From NCBI RefSeq assembly GCF_003386205.1, contig NZ_QRDY01000001.1:744001-808000 (forward strand): a DNA stretch of 64,000 bases, given 5' to 3'. The notes beneath the pieces are model-generated. The model was not told the DNA's origin. It ran no database searches and was given only the letters and a program-made list of their open reading frames with translations. The position numbers and the translations under genes are program-made. The stretch's first letter is position 1, and each line of letters begins with the position of its first letter. This document shows positions 24,701 to 34,624 of this stretch, piece by piece. This stretch comes from Cohnella lupini (GTDB taxonomy: Bacteria > Bacillota > Bacilli > Paenibacillales > Paenibacillaceae).

Positions 24701-27473
24701 CCTGAAGGAAACGACCCGCATAAATACGGAGCAGGATTGGCTCAAGACGAACCTCGCGAAGTTCTCCCGATTGCTGCAGGGCCAACGGGATCTATACGCG
24801 GTAAGCCGGATGATCCTCTCGGAATTGGCGCCGCTCGTGTCGATGCAGCATGGGGTGTTCTACATCAACGAGCCGGTCAACGGAGAACCCGTGCTCAAGA
24901 TGTTCGCGAGCTACGCCTACCAAAGCCGCAAAAATCTATCGAACGAGTTTCGGGCGGGACAAGGTCTCGTCGGACAGTGCTTGATCGAGAAGCAACGGAT
25001 ACTGTTAACGAACGTGCCCGGCGACTACGTCGTCATCTCTTCGGCACTCGGAGAAGCAACGCCTCTTAATATCGTGCTGCTTCCGATTATTTTCGAGGAT
25101 CAAGTGTTGGCGATTCTGGAGTTAGCTTCCTTCCGAGCGTATAGCGGCATCGATCTGGCATTCCTGGATCAATTGACGGAGTCGATCGGAATCGTCATCA
25201 ATACGATGCAGGCGAACCAACGGACGGAAGAGCTGCTGATCCAGTCGCAGTCGCTGACGGAAGAACTGCAGAAGCAACAGATGGAGCTGCAGAACACGAA
25301 CGACGAGCTGGAGGACAAAGCGAAGCTGCTCGTCATTCAGAAGGCCGAAGTGGAGAGCAAGAACAACGAGGTCGAGGTCGCTAAGAGATTCCTGGAGGAG
25401 AAGGCGGAACAGCTCGCTCTGACTTCGAAGTACAAATCAGAGTTTTTGGCCAACATGTCCCATGAGCTCCGTACTCCGCTGAACTCCTTGCTCTTGCTCG
25501 CGGAGCAATTAGCCGAGAATCCGGACGAGAACTTGACGGGCAATCAGGTGAAATACGCCAAAACGATTCAGGATTCGGGTCTCGAGCTGCTGAATCTCAT
25601 CAACGATATTTTGGATCTTTCGAAGATCGAATCGGGGACGACGACGCCGGATTACGGTGAATTGACCTTGACGGAGATGACCGGGGGCTTAGATCGGACG
25701 TTCCGCCATATGGTGGACGAGAAGAAGCTCGAATATCGGATTAAGATCGAAGCGGACGTACCGGACGTAATCGTGACGGATGCCAAGAGACTTCAGCAAA
25801 TATTGAAGAATCTACTGTCGAACGCCTTTAAGTTCACGGAGAAAGGCCAGATCATGCTCCTTATCCGCAGAGCTTCCGAAGGCTGGAATCCGGAGAACGA
25901 AACGCTTAACCGCGCCGATCGGGTCATCTGCTTCTCGGTGAGCGATACGGGAATAGGCATTCCTCCCGAGAAGCAGAACATCATCTTCGAAGCGTTCCAA
26001 CAGGCCGACGGAAGCACGAATCGGGAATATGGCGGAACGGGTCTCGGACTAGCGATCTCCAGGGAAATCGCGGAAATGCTGGGCGGAGAGATTACCTTGG
26101 TGAGCGAAGTCAACGGCGGCAGCGTGTTCAATCTCTATTTACCCGCGCAATCGGCGTATCCGGACGTACCGGAGAAAGAGCCGAGAACGAAACGCGTGCC
26201 CGAGGTCATCGACGTGACGCCTCCTAAGCGGACTCGTAGCTTCGCGAGCGATGCTGAGGATGAAATGATCGATGATCGGAACGATATTCAGCCGGGGGAC
26301 CGCGTCTTTCTCATTATCGAGGATGACCGGAAGTTTAACGAGATCATGTTGGAGGCGCTGCGGAAAAAGGGTATTAAAGCCGTCATCAGCTCCAAAGGTT
26401 TGAACGCATTGGAGCTTGTCCACAAGTACAAGCCTGTTGCGATCACGCTGGATCTGCATCTGGCGGATACGGACGGGTGGCTCGTCATCGAGCATCTGAA
26501 GAACGATATCAACGTTCGTCACATTCCGGTGTGCGTTATCACTGTGGACGAAGACGAAGTAGAGCTTATGAAGAAAGGCGTCTACGATTACTTCTGCAAG
26601 CCGGTGACGAACGAAGAGCTGGAGAACGCGCTGGATAAGCTGAACAATTTCGCGGACCATGCCGCTCTGAATCTCTTGGTCGTCATCCAGGATGAGGAGC
26701 GCCGCAAAGAAACCGTAAAGCTGCTGGATAATAAGGATATTAAGATCATCGCCGTCGATACGGGGCGCAAAGCATTGAATCAATTGCAATCGAAGGCGAT
26801 CAGTTGCGTGCTCCTCGATTACGAGCTTCCGGATATGAACGTCGCCCATTTTGTCAGGGAAATGCAGAAGCATGCCTCCAACAAGCTGAAGCCGGTCGTG
26901 ATCAACCGGGGCAACAAGAAGCTGAGCGTTCAGGAAGAGAACGAATTGGACGAAATCGTGAATTCGGCTGTCGTCAGGGTCGCGAAGACGCCCGTGCAGA
27001 TGATGGACGAGACGACGCTATTCCTTCACCGCAAAGCGGAAAATTTACCGGAGGAATCGAGAGGCGCGCTTAAGAAGCTTCACCAGTCGGACGAGATGAT
27101 CGAGTATAAGAAGGTGCTTGTCGTGGATGACGATATTCGGAATATTTTCGCGCTGACATCGATCCTCGAACGGCACCACATGAAGGTATTGCCGGCGGAG
27201 AACGGTAACGATGCGATTACCCTGCTGGAGAACACTCCGGATATCGGGATCGTGCTAATGGACATCATGATGCCGGTCATGGACGGGTACGAGACGACCC
27301 GCGCGATTCGCGACATCCCTCGGTTCAAGGATCTGCCGATCATCGCGCTTACCGCGAAAGCGATGCAGGGTGACCGCGAGCTTTGCTTGGAAGCGGGTGC
27401 TTCCGACTACATTACGAAGCCGGTCAATAGCGCGCAGTTGTTATCCATGATTCGCGTGTGGTTGGACGAGTAA
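21756..27473 (+). CDS. Soluble poly-HAMP hybrid histidine kinase with three receivers
   Basis: A 1905-aa cytoplasmic kinase with no membrane segment. Residues about 15-980 hold some 11 HAMP-type units joined by a repeated linker ([11 protein letters not shown] then GGQA, then GTWxDLT), with a period of 92 residues or 276 bases. A GAF domain follows (about 1000-1145), then a coiled coil (1150-1225) and HisKA with [11 protein letters not shown] (His near 1235). The ATPase domain lies at about 1340-1465 ([26 protein letters not shown]). Three receivers lie at about 1515-1635 (Asp in [13 protein letters not shown]), 1639-1760 (VLLDYELPD) and 1784-1905 ([19 protein letters not shown]). There is no HPt domain. 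Poly-HAMP chains of this kind are known from fungal group III osmosensing kinases. It follows the receiver-kinase gene by 46 bases and has GGAGAGG at its start. Confidence 0.9.
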   Translation: MTNKERLPEMEEEQIEAGQLLNALMALKKGDFSYRMPYNYKGLNGKVADTFNEIMDMQESLVNEVQTVARVVGKEGKLSRRFVHKNSGGSWETVFDSLNGLVIDLIQPTSEMVRVINAVAKGDLSQSVDLEFEGRPLTGEFQRTASNINMMVTQLSTFASEVTRVAREVGTDGKLGGQADVKGVSGTWKDLTDSVNNMASNLTDQVRNIAAVTTAVANGDLSKQITVNAKGEIQELKNTINTMVDQLSMFSSEVTRVAREVGTEGKLGGQADVKGVSGTWRDLTESVNYMASNLTNQVRNIAVVTTAVANGDLSKKITADVQGEILELKNTINTMVEQLSTFASEVTRVAREVGTEGMLGGQAEVSGVAGTWRDLTESVNYMATNLTNQVRNIAEVTTAVAKGDLSKTITVDARGEILQLKSTINTMVDQLSNFASEVTRVAREVSTEGILGGQADVKDVSGTWKDLTDSVNFMAGTLTDQVRNIAEVTTAVAKGDLSKQITVNATGEILELKNTINTMVDQLSTFASEVTRVAREVGTEGMLGGQAQVKGVAGTWRDLTESVNYMASNLTNQVRNIAVVTTAVANGDLSKKITADVQGEILELKNTINTMVDQLSMFSSEVTRVAREVGTDGKLGGQAEVKGVGGTWKDLTESVNNMARNLTDQVRNIADVTTAVAKGDLSKKITVDVKGEILELKNTMNTMVDQLSNFASEVTRVAREVGTEGNLGAQAEVKDVSGTWKDLTDTVNYMASNLTVQMRNIAGVTTAVANGDLSKKITVDVKGELLELKNTINTMVDQLNSFASEVTRVAREVGTDGKLGGQAQVRGVGGTWKDLTDNVNIMATNLTDQVRGIAKVVTAVANGNLKQKLNVEAKGEIAELTDTINNMIDTLATFAVQVTTVAREVGAEGKLGGQASVPGAAGTWRDLTDNVNYMASTLTTQVRAITNVATAVTNGDLSRAIDVAAAGEVETLKDNINEMIRNLKETTRINTEQDWLKTNLAKFSRLLQGQRDLYAVSRMILSELAPLVSMQHGVFYINEPVNGEPVLKMFASYAYQSRKNLSNEFRAGQGLVGQCLIEKQRILLTNVPGDYVVISSALGEATPLNIVLLPIIFEDQVLAILELASFRAYSGIDLAFLDQLTESIGIVINTMQANQRTEELLIQSQSLTEELQKQQMELQNTNDELEDKAKLLVIQKAEVESKNNEVEVAKRFLEEKAEQLALTSKYKSEFLANMSHELRTPLNSLLLLAEQLAENPDENLTGNQVKYAKTIQDSGLELLNLINDILDLSKIESGTTTPDYGELTLTEMTGGLDRTFRHMVDEKKLEYRIKIEADVPDVIVTDAKRLQQILKNLLSNAFKFTEKGQIMLLIRRASEGWNPENETLNRADRVICFSVSDTGIGIPPEKQNIIFEAFQQADGSTNREYGGTGLGLAISREIAEMLGGEITLVSEVNGGSVFNLYLPAQSAYPDVPEKEPRTKRVPEVIDVTPPKRTRSFASDAEDEMIDDRNDIQPGDRVFLIIEDDRKFNEIMLEALRKKGIKAVISSKGLNALELVHKYKPVAITLDLHLADTDGWLVIEHLKNDINVRHIPVCVITVDEDEVELMKKGVYDYFCKPVTNEELENALDKLNNFADHAALNLLVVIQDEERRKETVKLLDNKDIKIIAVDTGRKALNQLQSKAISCVLLDYELPDMNVAHFVREMQKHASNKLKPVVINRGNKKLSVQEENELDEIVNSAVVRVAKTPVQMMDETTLFLHRKAENLPEESRGALKKLHQSDEMIEYKKVLVVDDDIRNIFALTSILERHHMKVLPAENGNDAITLLENTPDIGIVLMDIMMPVMDGYETTRAIRDIPRFKDLPIIALTAKAMQGDRELCLEAGASDYITKPVNSAQLLSMIRVWLDE

Positions 27474-27512
27474 AGTGACTTGGTTTGAATTGGTTTGAAA
27501 TAAGCTGAACTT

Positions 27513-27549
27513 GCCGGAGAGCGTCTAAGTGGCGCTTTTCGGCTTTTTT
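27513..27549 (+). terminator. Rho-independent terminator after the poly-HAMP kinase
   Basis: GCCG and AGCG pair with CGCT and CGGC, with a small internal bulge, followed by six T. It closes the two-gene kinase operon. Confidence 0.75.
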
Positions 27550-27610
27550 GGCGGTTGCAGGCAGGGTATGGAGCGTGAAGCGGAGGGTGGGGGAAGGTGA
27601 TATATCGAGA

Positions 27611-27778
27611 GTGACTCAACCGCCGATTTAAAGCGGTGCAGCCGCTCTAATTCCACCAAAAGTGCCTCCGTCGTCGATTTAAAGCGGCACAGCCGCTCTA
27701 ATTCCGCCGAAAGTGACTCAACCGCCTTAAAGCGGTGCAGCCGCTCTAATTCCGCCGAAAGTGTCTCAGCCGCCGGGT
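27611..27778. repeat. Second repeat array: units of 51, 51 and 48 bp plus a partial copy
   Basis: Units start with GTG(A/C)CTC at 27611, 27662 and 27713, and a partial one at 27761. Each full unit has TTAAAGCGG, a short loop and CCGCTCTAATTCC. The stem is AGCGG/CCGCT. The third unit has lost 3 bases. The sequence differs from the 18430-19085 array, but the unit length (51) and the plan (stem-loop followed by TAATTCC) are the same. It lies in the gap between the kinase terminator and the ABC exporter. No coding signal is seen. Confidence 0.8.
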
Positions 27779-27886
27779 TTAACCCGACAAGGTCGTGTTA
27801 ATCAGGTTGAGGTAAACGCATTTCCTTGTCATCCACCTCCGATTATCGGTAAGATAGGTACAGCAGATAGGAAGAGGAGACAACCC

Positions 27887-29626
27887 ATGAAAGAATTTCG
27901 CATGTATTTCCGGTTCGTGAAGCCCTACCGGTGGCTGGTAGCGTTTACGCTGCTCATCGGCATGGTCAAATTCGCGATCCCGTTGGCGGTACCGTTGTTT
28001 CTTCAATACGCGGTAGACGATATTTTGCTAGCCGAGTTATCCAAGGACGACAAAATATCTCGTTTAATAGAATTGATCATTATCTCGTTCTTCTTATTCG
28101 TTATCGTTCGTTATCCGATCGAATACTTCCGGCAATATTTTGCCCAGCTCACCACGAGCAAGATATTGTTCGACCTTCGCAACAAGTTATACGGACACCT
28201 GCAACGACTATCCCTGAGATTCTATCAGGAACGCAAATCGGGGGAAATTATCTCCCGGATGATGAACGACGCGGAGCAGACGAAAGCAATCGTAGAAACG
28301 GGAATGATGAACGTATGGCTGGATTTGTTCACGCTCACTATCGCGATCGTCATTATGCTGAACATGAACGCGACGCTGACATTGGTGGCCATTCTGATCT
28401 TGCCTTTCTACGGAATAGCGGTCGTCAAGCTATACAAGAGATTAAAGACGTTCGCCCGTTCCCGGTCGGCCGCGCTTGCGGACATGCAAGGGTATCTGAA
28501 CGAGCACGTAGTGGGTATACCTGTAGTTAAGAGCTTTACGTTAGAGCAGTACGAGCGCAAACAATTCGGAGTTAAAAACGGAACTTTTCTCGAGAAAGCA
28601 CTTGCCTTGACGAAGTGGAACGCGCTGACCAACGCCATTATCAATACTCTTACCGAGATCGCGCCGCTCCTCATCCTGTTAGGCGGGGGTTATCTCGTCA
28701 TCATGGGCGAATTGACGATCGGAGGGTTCGTCGCGTTCTATGGTTACCTGGATCGTCTGTACACGCCGCTTCGCCGATTGGTAAGCGCCTCGACGGAGCT
28801 GACGCAAGCTTCCGCCTCCTTGGAGAGAGTCATGGAGCTGCTAAACGAACCGCAGGATATCATGGACGGTAAAGATGCTAAACCGCTAAGGAAAGTTACC
28901 GGGAGAATCGAATTCGATAACGTCTTCTTCCGCTACAGAGACGAAACGGACTGGGTGCTGCGCGATATCCGTCTGACCATAGAGCCCGGACAAACCGTTG
29001 CTTTCGTAGGAATGAGCGGGGGCGGGAAGTCTTCTCTCATTAGCTTGCTTCCGAGATTTTACGATATTCAGCAAGGCGCCATTCGCATCGACGAACAAGA
29101 TATATCGAGAGTGACGCAGCACAGCTTGCGCTCGCAGATCGGCATGGTGCTTCAGGATAATATTCTGTTCAGCGGAAGCGTTCGCGAGAACATCATGCTG
29201 GGCAATCCGGACGAGAGCGAATCCCATATGCTGAACGCGGCCAAACGAGCGAACGCTCACGATTTTATCATGAGCTTGCCGCAAGGCTACGAAACGGAAA
29301 TCGGGGAGCGGGGAGTCAAGCTTTCGGGCGGCCAGAAGCAGCGGATCGCCATTGCCCGCGTATTCCTGAAGGACCCGGCGATTCTGGTGCTGGACGAAGC
29401 GACCTCCGCGCTCGATTTGGAATCCGAGCATCTCATTCAAGAATCGCTGCAGGCGCTCACGGACAATCGCACGACGCTTGTCGTCGCGCATCGTCTGTCT
29501 ACCATTACGCACGCGGATCAGATTATCGTCATCGAACGCGGGGAAATCGTCGAACGAGGCAAGCACGAACAGCTGATGGAGCAAGGCGGAGCGTATGCGA
29601 GGCTCTATAACGTGCAGAATCTATAA
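27887..29626 (+). CDS. ABC exporter, fused membrane and ATPase domains
   Basis: A 579-aa half-transporter of the MsbA/BmrA type that works as a dimer. Six membrane helices cover about residues 15-310. The ATPase has Walker A GMSGGGKSS, Q-loop LQDNILF, signature LSGGQKQR, Walker B ILVLDEATSALD and the H-loop VAHRLS. Such exporters move lipids, drugs or peptides out of the cell; the substrate is not readable. The ATG at 27887 has GAGGAGA 6 bases ahead; a longer frame would run back into the repeat array and is rejected. The Lhr-type helicase gene follows 63 bases later. Confidence 0.9.
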   Translation: MKEFRMYFRFVKPYRWLVAFTLLIGMVKFAIPLAVPLFLQYAVDDILLAELSKDDKISRLIELIIISFFLFVIVRYPIEYFRQYFAQLTTSKILFDLRNKLYGHLQRLSLRFYQERKSGEIISRMMNDAEQTKAIVETGMMNVWLDLFTLTIAIVIMLNMNATLTLVAILILPFYGIAVVKLYKRLKTFARSRSAALADMQGYLNEHVVGIPVVKSFTLEQYERKQFGVKNGTFLEKALALTKWNALTNAIINTLTEIAPLLILLGGGYLVIMGELTIGGFVAFYGYLDRLYTPLRRLVSASTELTQASASLERVMELLNEPQDIMDGKDAKPLRKVTGRIEFDNVFFRYRDETDWVLRDIRLTIEPGQTVAFVGMSGGGKSSLISLLPRFYDIQQGAIRIDEQDISRVTQHSLRSQIGMVLQDNILFSGSVRENIMLGNPDESESHMLNAAKRANAHDFIMSLPQGYETEIGERGVKLSGGQKQRIAIARVFLKDPAILVLDEATSALDLESEHLIQESLQALTDNRTTLVVAHRLSTITHADQIIVIERGEIVERGKHEQLMEQGGAYARLYNVQNL

Positions 29627-29689
29627 TAGGTATTGGGGTGGTAGGGTTCATTCTATTCCATTCTATAACGCTAGGAGGAGTCGAAGCTT

Positions 29690-32600
29690 ATGGCGAACGA
29701 TAAGTTGTTTTTTCATCCGGTAATCAACGAATGGTTCACCGAATCTTTCGGCGAACCGACCGATGTGCAAAGGCAGGCTTGGCAATCGATCGGAGAGGGC
29801 AACCATACGTTAATCGCCGCGCCGACGGGCTCCGGAAAGACTTTGGCCGCGTTATTGCCCTGCATAGACAAGCTAACACGCAGCGCGCGCGACACTCGAG
29901 CCGACGAACGCGCCAAAGGCGTGAAAATCTTGTATTTGACTCCTCTTAAAGCGTTGAACAACGATATTCATCACCATGCCGTTCAGTTCGTCGAACAATT
30001 AGATAGACTTGCGAAGGAAAGAGATGCCGCTTGGCCGGGCATTCGTTGCGAAGTACGCACCGGGGATACGAGCGCAAGCAAACGGGCGTCTATTCTGCGG
30101 AATCCTCCGGAGCTGCTCATTACGACGCCCGAATCGTTATTTCTGTTACTTACTTCCTCCAAAGGCCGAGCCATTCTGGAGAATGTCGATCAAGTCATCG
30201 TGGACGAGATCCACGATCTGGCGGCGGACAAGCGCGGTTCGCATTTATCCGTCTCCTTGGAAAGGTTAACGATGCGTTGCGAGATACCTCCGCAACGCAT
30301 CGGAGTATCGGCAACGCAGAAGCCGCTTGATCGGGTCGCGCGTTTTCTAGCGGGGTGGAAAGAACGGAAAGAACAAGGCGGCGAGTTCGTTCCAAGACCG
30401 GTAACGATTATCGAAAGCTCCATGAGCAAGAGCATAAGCGTGCTCGTTACGATGCCCGACCAGAGCAAACCAGCCGCTACGAGGGAAGCGGTGTGGATCC
30501 CGTTACTCGATCGGATTATGCAAGCGATGGACGGCTGCCGTTCCGTCTTGCTGTTCGTGAATAGCCGCAGGTTGTGCGAAAGGCTTTGTTTGCGCTTGAA
30601 CGATCATGTCGGCTACGAGATGGCCCGTTCGCATCATGGAAGCATCTCGCGGGAGCGCCGGCTGGAAGTCGAGCGAATGCTGAAGGACGGAAGCTTGCGT
30701 TGCATCGTCGCGACTTCTTCGTTGGAACTCGGCATAGACGTCGGTCATATCGATCTCGTCATTCAGATCGATTCCCCCCAGGAAGCCGCGCGCGGCATTC
30801 AACGGATCGGTCGCGCGGGACATGCCGTTGGCGACGCGAGCCAAGGAATTCTAATTGCCAGGCAGAAAGCGACTCTGCCCGAGCTGGCCGTTCTCAGCCG
30901 ACAGATCGCCCGGAGAGAAATCGAAGACATTCGCATTCCGAGCAGTCCGATGGACGTATTGTCCCAGCAAACGGTCGCGATGGTAGCGATGGACGACTGG
31001 GAAATCGAATCCCTGCATCGATTGCTTAGGCGCAGCGACAGCTATCACGACTATCCGCTGGATAAGCTGGAGCAAGTGCTTCAGGTGTTATCGGGCTTCT
31101 ATCCATTCATTAAGCCGCTGATACAATGGGATCGCGCGAGCCGGACGCTGAGCAAGAGAAGCAATACCGCGATGGCAGCCCTCACGGGAGCGGGAACGAT
31201 TCCCCAAAGCGGAGGTTACCCGGTCCATCATCTGGAGAGCCGCGCGCATCTTGGCGAATTGGACGAAGAGTTCATTCAGGAGAGCCGGGTCGGAGACGTT
31301 TTTCAATTAGGGACGAGCTCTTGGATGATCCGGGATATCCGCAACGACCGGGTATACGTGTCGGAAGCGGGCAATCGGTTCAGCGAGATCCCGTTCTGGC
31401 GCAACGAGGCGGGAAGCCGTTCATCCGAGCTAGGGGAGATAATCGGGGCGTTCCTCGGAGAGTTATCGGAGCGTTTGCAATTGAATTCCGAGCCTGACAG
31501 TACGGAAAACGAGGCCGAGATCGACGATCGGGTATCGGAGTGGCTGGCTAGTTTCTACGGGATGGATCGCGCTTCGGCGGAGGAGCTATTCTCGCTCGTG
31601 AGAGCTCAGCATCGGGCGTGCGCCTTGCCGACCGATCGTCAGATCGTCATCGAGCATTACCGCGACGTGACGAACCAAACGCACGTGATCATCCACAATC
31701 ATAGCGGCAGAAGGGTCAACCGCGCCTGGCTGTTAGCTATCGAAAGGCAATTCGAGCAGCTGTTGCCTTATAAGCTATACGGAAATGCCAAAGACAACGG
31801 TATCGAATTCGTTCTGCCCGAGTGGGATTCATCATGGCTGAGAGTCGTTCATCAGGTTACGCCGGCCAATCTGGAGCAGCTGCTCGTCGAAGCGATAACA
31901 GGTTCGCCGCTTCTCGGCATAGCCTTTCGGAGAATCGCGGAGACGTCTCTGCTGTTGTCCCGAAGCTTTACGCGAACTCCGATGTGGCAGAAGCGACTTC
32001 GGAGCGAGGAGCTTCTGCGCGGGGCGCTTCCTTACGCGGAGCATTTTCCGTATTTGCGGGAAGCGATGTCGGAGTGCCTTCATGATTACTTAGGCTACGA
32101 CGAGCTGAAAGCCATGCTTGAAGCGCTGGTAGAGGGGAAAATAACCATTCTCGTGCGGGAAACGCCTTATCCGTCGCCGTTCGCTTCCCAGTTCCTGGCG
32201 GATTACGTCAACATGAGAATCTATGAAGGAGACGGATTGGACGAAACGATTCGCCTTCAATTGCTTAACGTGAGCAAGGAAATGGCCGGTCAGCTATTCG
32301 ACTCTGCGGCACTAGGAAACGCGATCAACGGCGAGGTCATAGAGGAAGAGAGCCGCAGGTTAAGCGGGGTCGATCAACCTCCGGGCAATGCGGAGGAGCT
32401 TGCGGCACTGCTTAAGAACAGAGGCGATTCTACTTTGAAGGAAATCGTAAAGGCTGCAGGGGACGCGTCGCTTCAATGGCTTCGACTCTTGCATGAATCA
32501 GGCAAGGTAGAGCCGATAGACTTGACCGGAGACGGAGAATTCCGGTGGATCCCTGCAGATGAACGGGAAGTATACGCTTCGTTCCCGGAAGCGGAGAGCT

Positions 32601-34084
32601 CCCTGCTCTTCGTGCTCGGACGATATGCCGATCGGCTAATCTCCTTCACGGAGGCCGACTTATGCGATAGATATCCGTCGTTGACGTTCGAGTCCGCGAA
32701 GGAAGCGGTCGGGAAGCTGCTCGAGAAGGGGATGATCGAGCAGGCACCGCATGCGGCGGACCGAGACGAACGGTTATGGACAAGCTCCAAGGTCGCATCC
32801 CGTCTCATACGGCTGTCTATCCGGCATGCCAGAGATCGCGCGGAGCCCGTAGAGCCGGCTAGATGGTGCAGCCAAATCGCCTTCATGCAGCATGCGCTTC
32901 AGGGCTATCAGCAGCAGGGCAACGAAGGCTTATTGACCGTTATCGAACGCTTGCAAGGCCTGTTCGTTCCGTTATCCCATTGGGAGACGATTATTTTTCC
33001 GTCGCGGATTGTTCCCTATCGTAAAGAACAGCTTGATCAGCTATGCGCTTCGGGTGAAATCATATGGGTCGGCAGCAAGGAGGAAGGGGATAAAGAAGGG
33101 AAGATCGCCTTTTTCTTGGCGGAATCCAAGTCGCTATATTCTCCCTTCCTGGATCGTGCGCAACAAGAACCTACCCGACATCCGCGTCTTCTGCGGTATC
33201 TGGAAGAAGGGGGCGCCAGCTTCCTGACCAAGCTCAGCCGGGAAATGGAGAAGCCGCCTTCGGAGCTTCTTCCGGATTTGCTGGATTTGGCGTGGGAAGG
33301 ACGCGTATCGAACGACCAATTCGCGCCGCTTCGGCTGCAGGTCAACGCCAAACAAGCGAACTGGGCAAGGGCAGGCTCGGGGCTCGGGCGTTGGTACGCG
33401 ACGAGTTCTCTTCGGGACGAGAGCGATCCGGCGGGCGATGTTACCGACACTTCGGAGCGGGATTCTCCGGTACTCGTCTGGACGCATCATCTGTTGCAAT
33501 CGTACGGCGTCATCAACCGGGAGCTGGTGGCGAATATAGCGCCTTTCTCCTGGGATGTCTTCTACCCTGTCCTTAAGAGACTTGAAGAATGGGGCGTACT
33601 AACGAGAGGGACGTTCATTCAAGGCTTAACGAATCTTCAATTTACGACGCGCGAACTGAGCGATTCCATGCGTCAATCTCTCCCCCTTTCCTCGGAGCCC
33701 GCTTATACGATTCTCTCTTCCGCAGATCCGGCCAATCCGTTCGGTCTTCTGATGGACTGGCCGGAAGGTACTCGAGGAGCTTCTTTTGCGCGCAAGCCGG
33801 GTAACTTCCTGCTATTGAAGGGGGACAAGTGGCTGCTGTGGATCGAGAATAACGGAAAAAGAGTGTTTACGTTGTCCGGGTCGAATGAAGAGTCCGTCAC
33901 GTCGGAAGAAGAAGCCGAGATTGTTCAGTCCGCGTTTCAAACGATCATTCGCAGACGAAAGCTCGTCAAGATCAAGGTGGATTCCTGGAACGGAGAGGCC
34001 ATACAAGAATCGGAGACCGGAAAAACGCTGATGCGCTTAGGGGCGGAACGCGATCAACGATCACTGGTGATTTGGTCCAAGTAA
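29690..34084 (+). CDS. Lhr-type long ATP-dependent helicase
   Basis: A 1464-aa superfamily 2 helicase with the length and layout of long Lhr proteins (about 1500 aa). Recognised parts are the Q-motif region (PTDVQRQAW), Walker A APTGSGKT (44-51), motif II DEIH (about 172-175), motif III SATQ, and motif VI QRIGRAGH (about 370). After the two RecA domains come the winged-helix and Lhr-core regions (to about 850) and a long C-terminal part present only in long forms. Lhr helicases translocate 3' to 5' on single-stranded DNA and are linked to DNA repair. CTAGGAGGAGT lies ahead of the ATG. It may be co-transcribed with the ABC exporter. Confidence 0.85.
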   Translation: MANDKLFFHPVINEWFTESFGEPTDVQRQAWQSIGEGNHTLIAAPTGSGKTLAALLPCIDKLTRSARDTRADERAKGVKILYLTPLKALNNDIHHHAVQFVEQLDRLAKERDAAWPGIRCEVRTGDTSASKRASILRNPPELLITTPESLFLLLTSSKGRAILENVDQVIVDEIHDLAADKRGSHLSVSLERLTMRCEIPPQRIGVSATQKPLDRVARFLAGWKERKEQGGEFVPRPVTIIESSMSKSISVLVTMPDQSKPAATREAVWIPLLDRIMQAMDGCRSVLLFVNSRRLCERLCLRLNDHVGYEMARSHHGSISRERRLEVERMLKDGSLRCIVATSSLELGIDVGHIDLVIQIDSPQEAARGIQRIGRAGHAVGDASQGILIARQKATLPELAVLSRQIARREIEDIRIPSSPMDVLSQQTVAMVAMDDWEIESLHRLLRRSDSYHDYPLDKLEQVLQVLSGFYPFIKPLIQWDRASRTLSKRSNTAMAALTGAGTIPQSGGYPVHHLESRAHLGELDEEFIQESRVGDVFQLGTSSWMIRDIRNDRVYVSEAGNRFSEIPFWRNEAGSRSSELGEIIGAFLGELSERLQLNSEPDSTENEAEIDDRVSEWLASFYGMDRASAEELFSLVRAQHRACALPTDRQIVIEHYRDVTNQTHVIIHNHSGRRVNRAWLLAIERQFEQLLPYKLYGNAKDNGIEFVLPEWDSSWLRVVHQVTPANLEQLLVEAITGSPLLGIAFRRIAETSLLLSRSFTRTPMWQKRLRSEELLRGALPYAEHFPYLREAMSECLHDYLGYDELKAMLEALVEGKITILVRETPYPSPFASQFLADYVNMRIYEGDGLDETIRLQLLNVSKEMAGQLFDSAALGNAINGEVIEEESRRLSGVDQPPGNAEELAALLKNRGDSTLKEIVKAAGDASLQWLRLLHESGKVEPIDLTGDGEFRWIPADEREVYASFPEAESSLLFVLGRYADRLISFTEADLCDRYPSLTFESAKEAVGKLLEKGMIEQAPHAADRDERLWTSSKVASRLIRLSIRHARDRAEPVEPARWCSQIAFMQHALQGYQQQGNEGLLTVIERLQGLFVPLSHWETIIFPSRIVPYRKEQLDQLCASGEIIWVGSKEEGDKEGKIAFFLAESKSLYSPFLDRAQQEPTRHPRLLRYLEEGGASFLTKLSREMEKPPSELLPDLLDLAWEGRVSNDQFAPLRLQVNAKQANWARAGSGLGRWYATSSLRDESDPAGDVTDTSERDSPVLVWTHHLLQSYGVINRELVANIAPFSWDVFYPVLKRLEEWGVLTRGTFIQGLTNLQFTTRELSDSMRQSLPLSSEPAYTILSSADPANPFGLLMDWPEGTRGASFARKPGNFLLLKGDKWLLWIENNGKRVFTLSGSNEESVTSEEEAEIVQSAFQTIIRRRKLVKIKVDSWNGEAIQESETGKTLMRLGAERDQRSLVIWSK

Positions 34085-34200
34085 CTGAATTATTTTGCCA
34101 TTCGTAACGCTATGCATGAAGGTGCAAAGGGTCCTCGTGGAGAATATAGGAGAAATAAGGCAGATATACTGAATCATCCAGTCGAGAGGAGCGGTCGCGC

Positions 34201-34554
34201 ATGGTTAACGAGAACGTGCTTTGGGAGGGCAAACCGTTTAACTATGGATTTCCGAGCTTCACCCGTTATCAGATCACGGAGAGAAGAGTAATCATCGAAA
34301 AAGGGATCTTCACCAAAAAGCGCGAGGAAATCCAGTTGTATCGCGTTCGCGATATTACCTTGAAACGGAATTTGCTCGAGAGAATCTTAAAGTTCGGAGA
34401 TATCACCATTTTCTCCACCGATACGACCTCGCCATCCTATATTTTACGGAACATAAGGAAAAGCGTAGACGTCTCCGACCTGCTCGGCCAAGCTTCGGAA
34501 AGCGCCAGATTGAAGTACAGGGCTCACGAGCTTACGGAAGTACAGGTTCAGTAG
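34201..34554 (+). CDS. PH-domain protein (bPH2/YdbS type)
   Basis: A 117-aa protein with the bacterial pleckstrin-homology fold. It opens with LWEGKPFNYGFPSFTRYQIT, followed by the paired strands RVIIEKGIFTKKREEIQLYRVRDITLKRNLLERI and GDITIFSTDTTSPSYILRNI. Unlike YdbS/YdbT it has no membrane segment. The role is unknown. AGAGGAG lies 8 bases upstream of the ATG. It is convergent with the YdjM-like gene, with a shared terminator between them. Confidence 0.75.
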   Translation: MVNENVLWEGKPFNYGFPSFTRYQITERRVIIEKGIFTKKREEIQLYRVRDITLKRNLLERILKFGDITIFSTDTTSPSYILRNIRKSVDVSDLLGQASESARLKYRAHELTEVQVQ

Positions 34555-34580
34555 ACATCGCATGATTCAAGTATAAAGAT

Positions 34581-34623
34581 AAAGCGCCCTCCTGCTCTAG
34601 AAAACCAGAGCGGAGGGCGCTTT
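34581..34623. terminator. Bidirectional terminator between convergent genes
   Basis: AAAGCGCCCTC pairs with GAGGGCGCTTT and an inner GCTCT with AGAGC. The stem has A and T runs on both sides and abuts the stop codon of the minus-strand gene at 34625. Confidence 0.9.
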
Positions 34624-34624
34624 G

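Noticed and set aside
23430..24785. 451-aa minus-strand frame opposite the poly-HAMP kinase
   Set aside because: It is the mirror of a high-identity coding repeat on the plus strand; it has no own start signal and the translation is low-complexity Arg/His/Asp-rich.
27761..27886. N-terminal extension of the ABC exporter
   Set aside because: The frame is open upstream but runs into the repeat array, while a good ribosome binding site lies directly ahead of 27887.
27599..29115. Identical 17-base word (GATATATCGAGAGTGAC) at 27599-27615 and 29099-29115
   Set aside because: One match of this length in 64 kb can arise by chance, and the second copy is ordinary coding sequence of the ABC ATPase. 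No element borders were seen.
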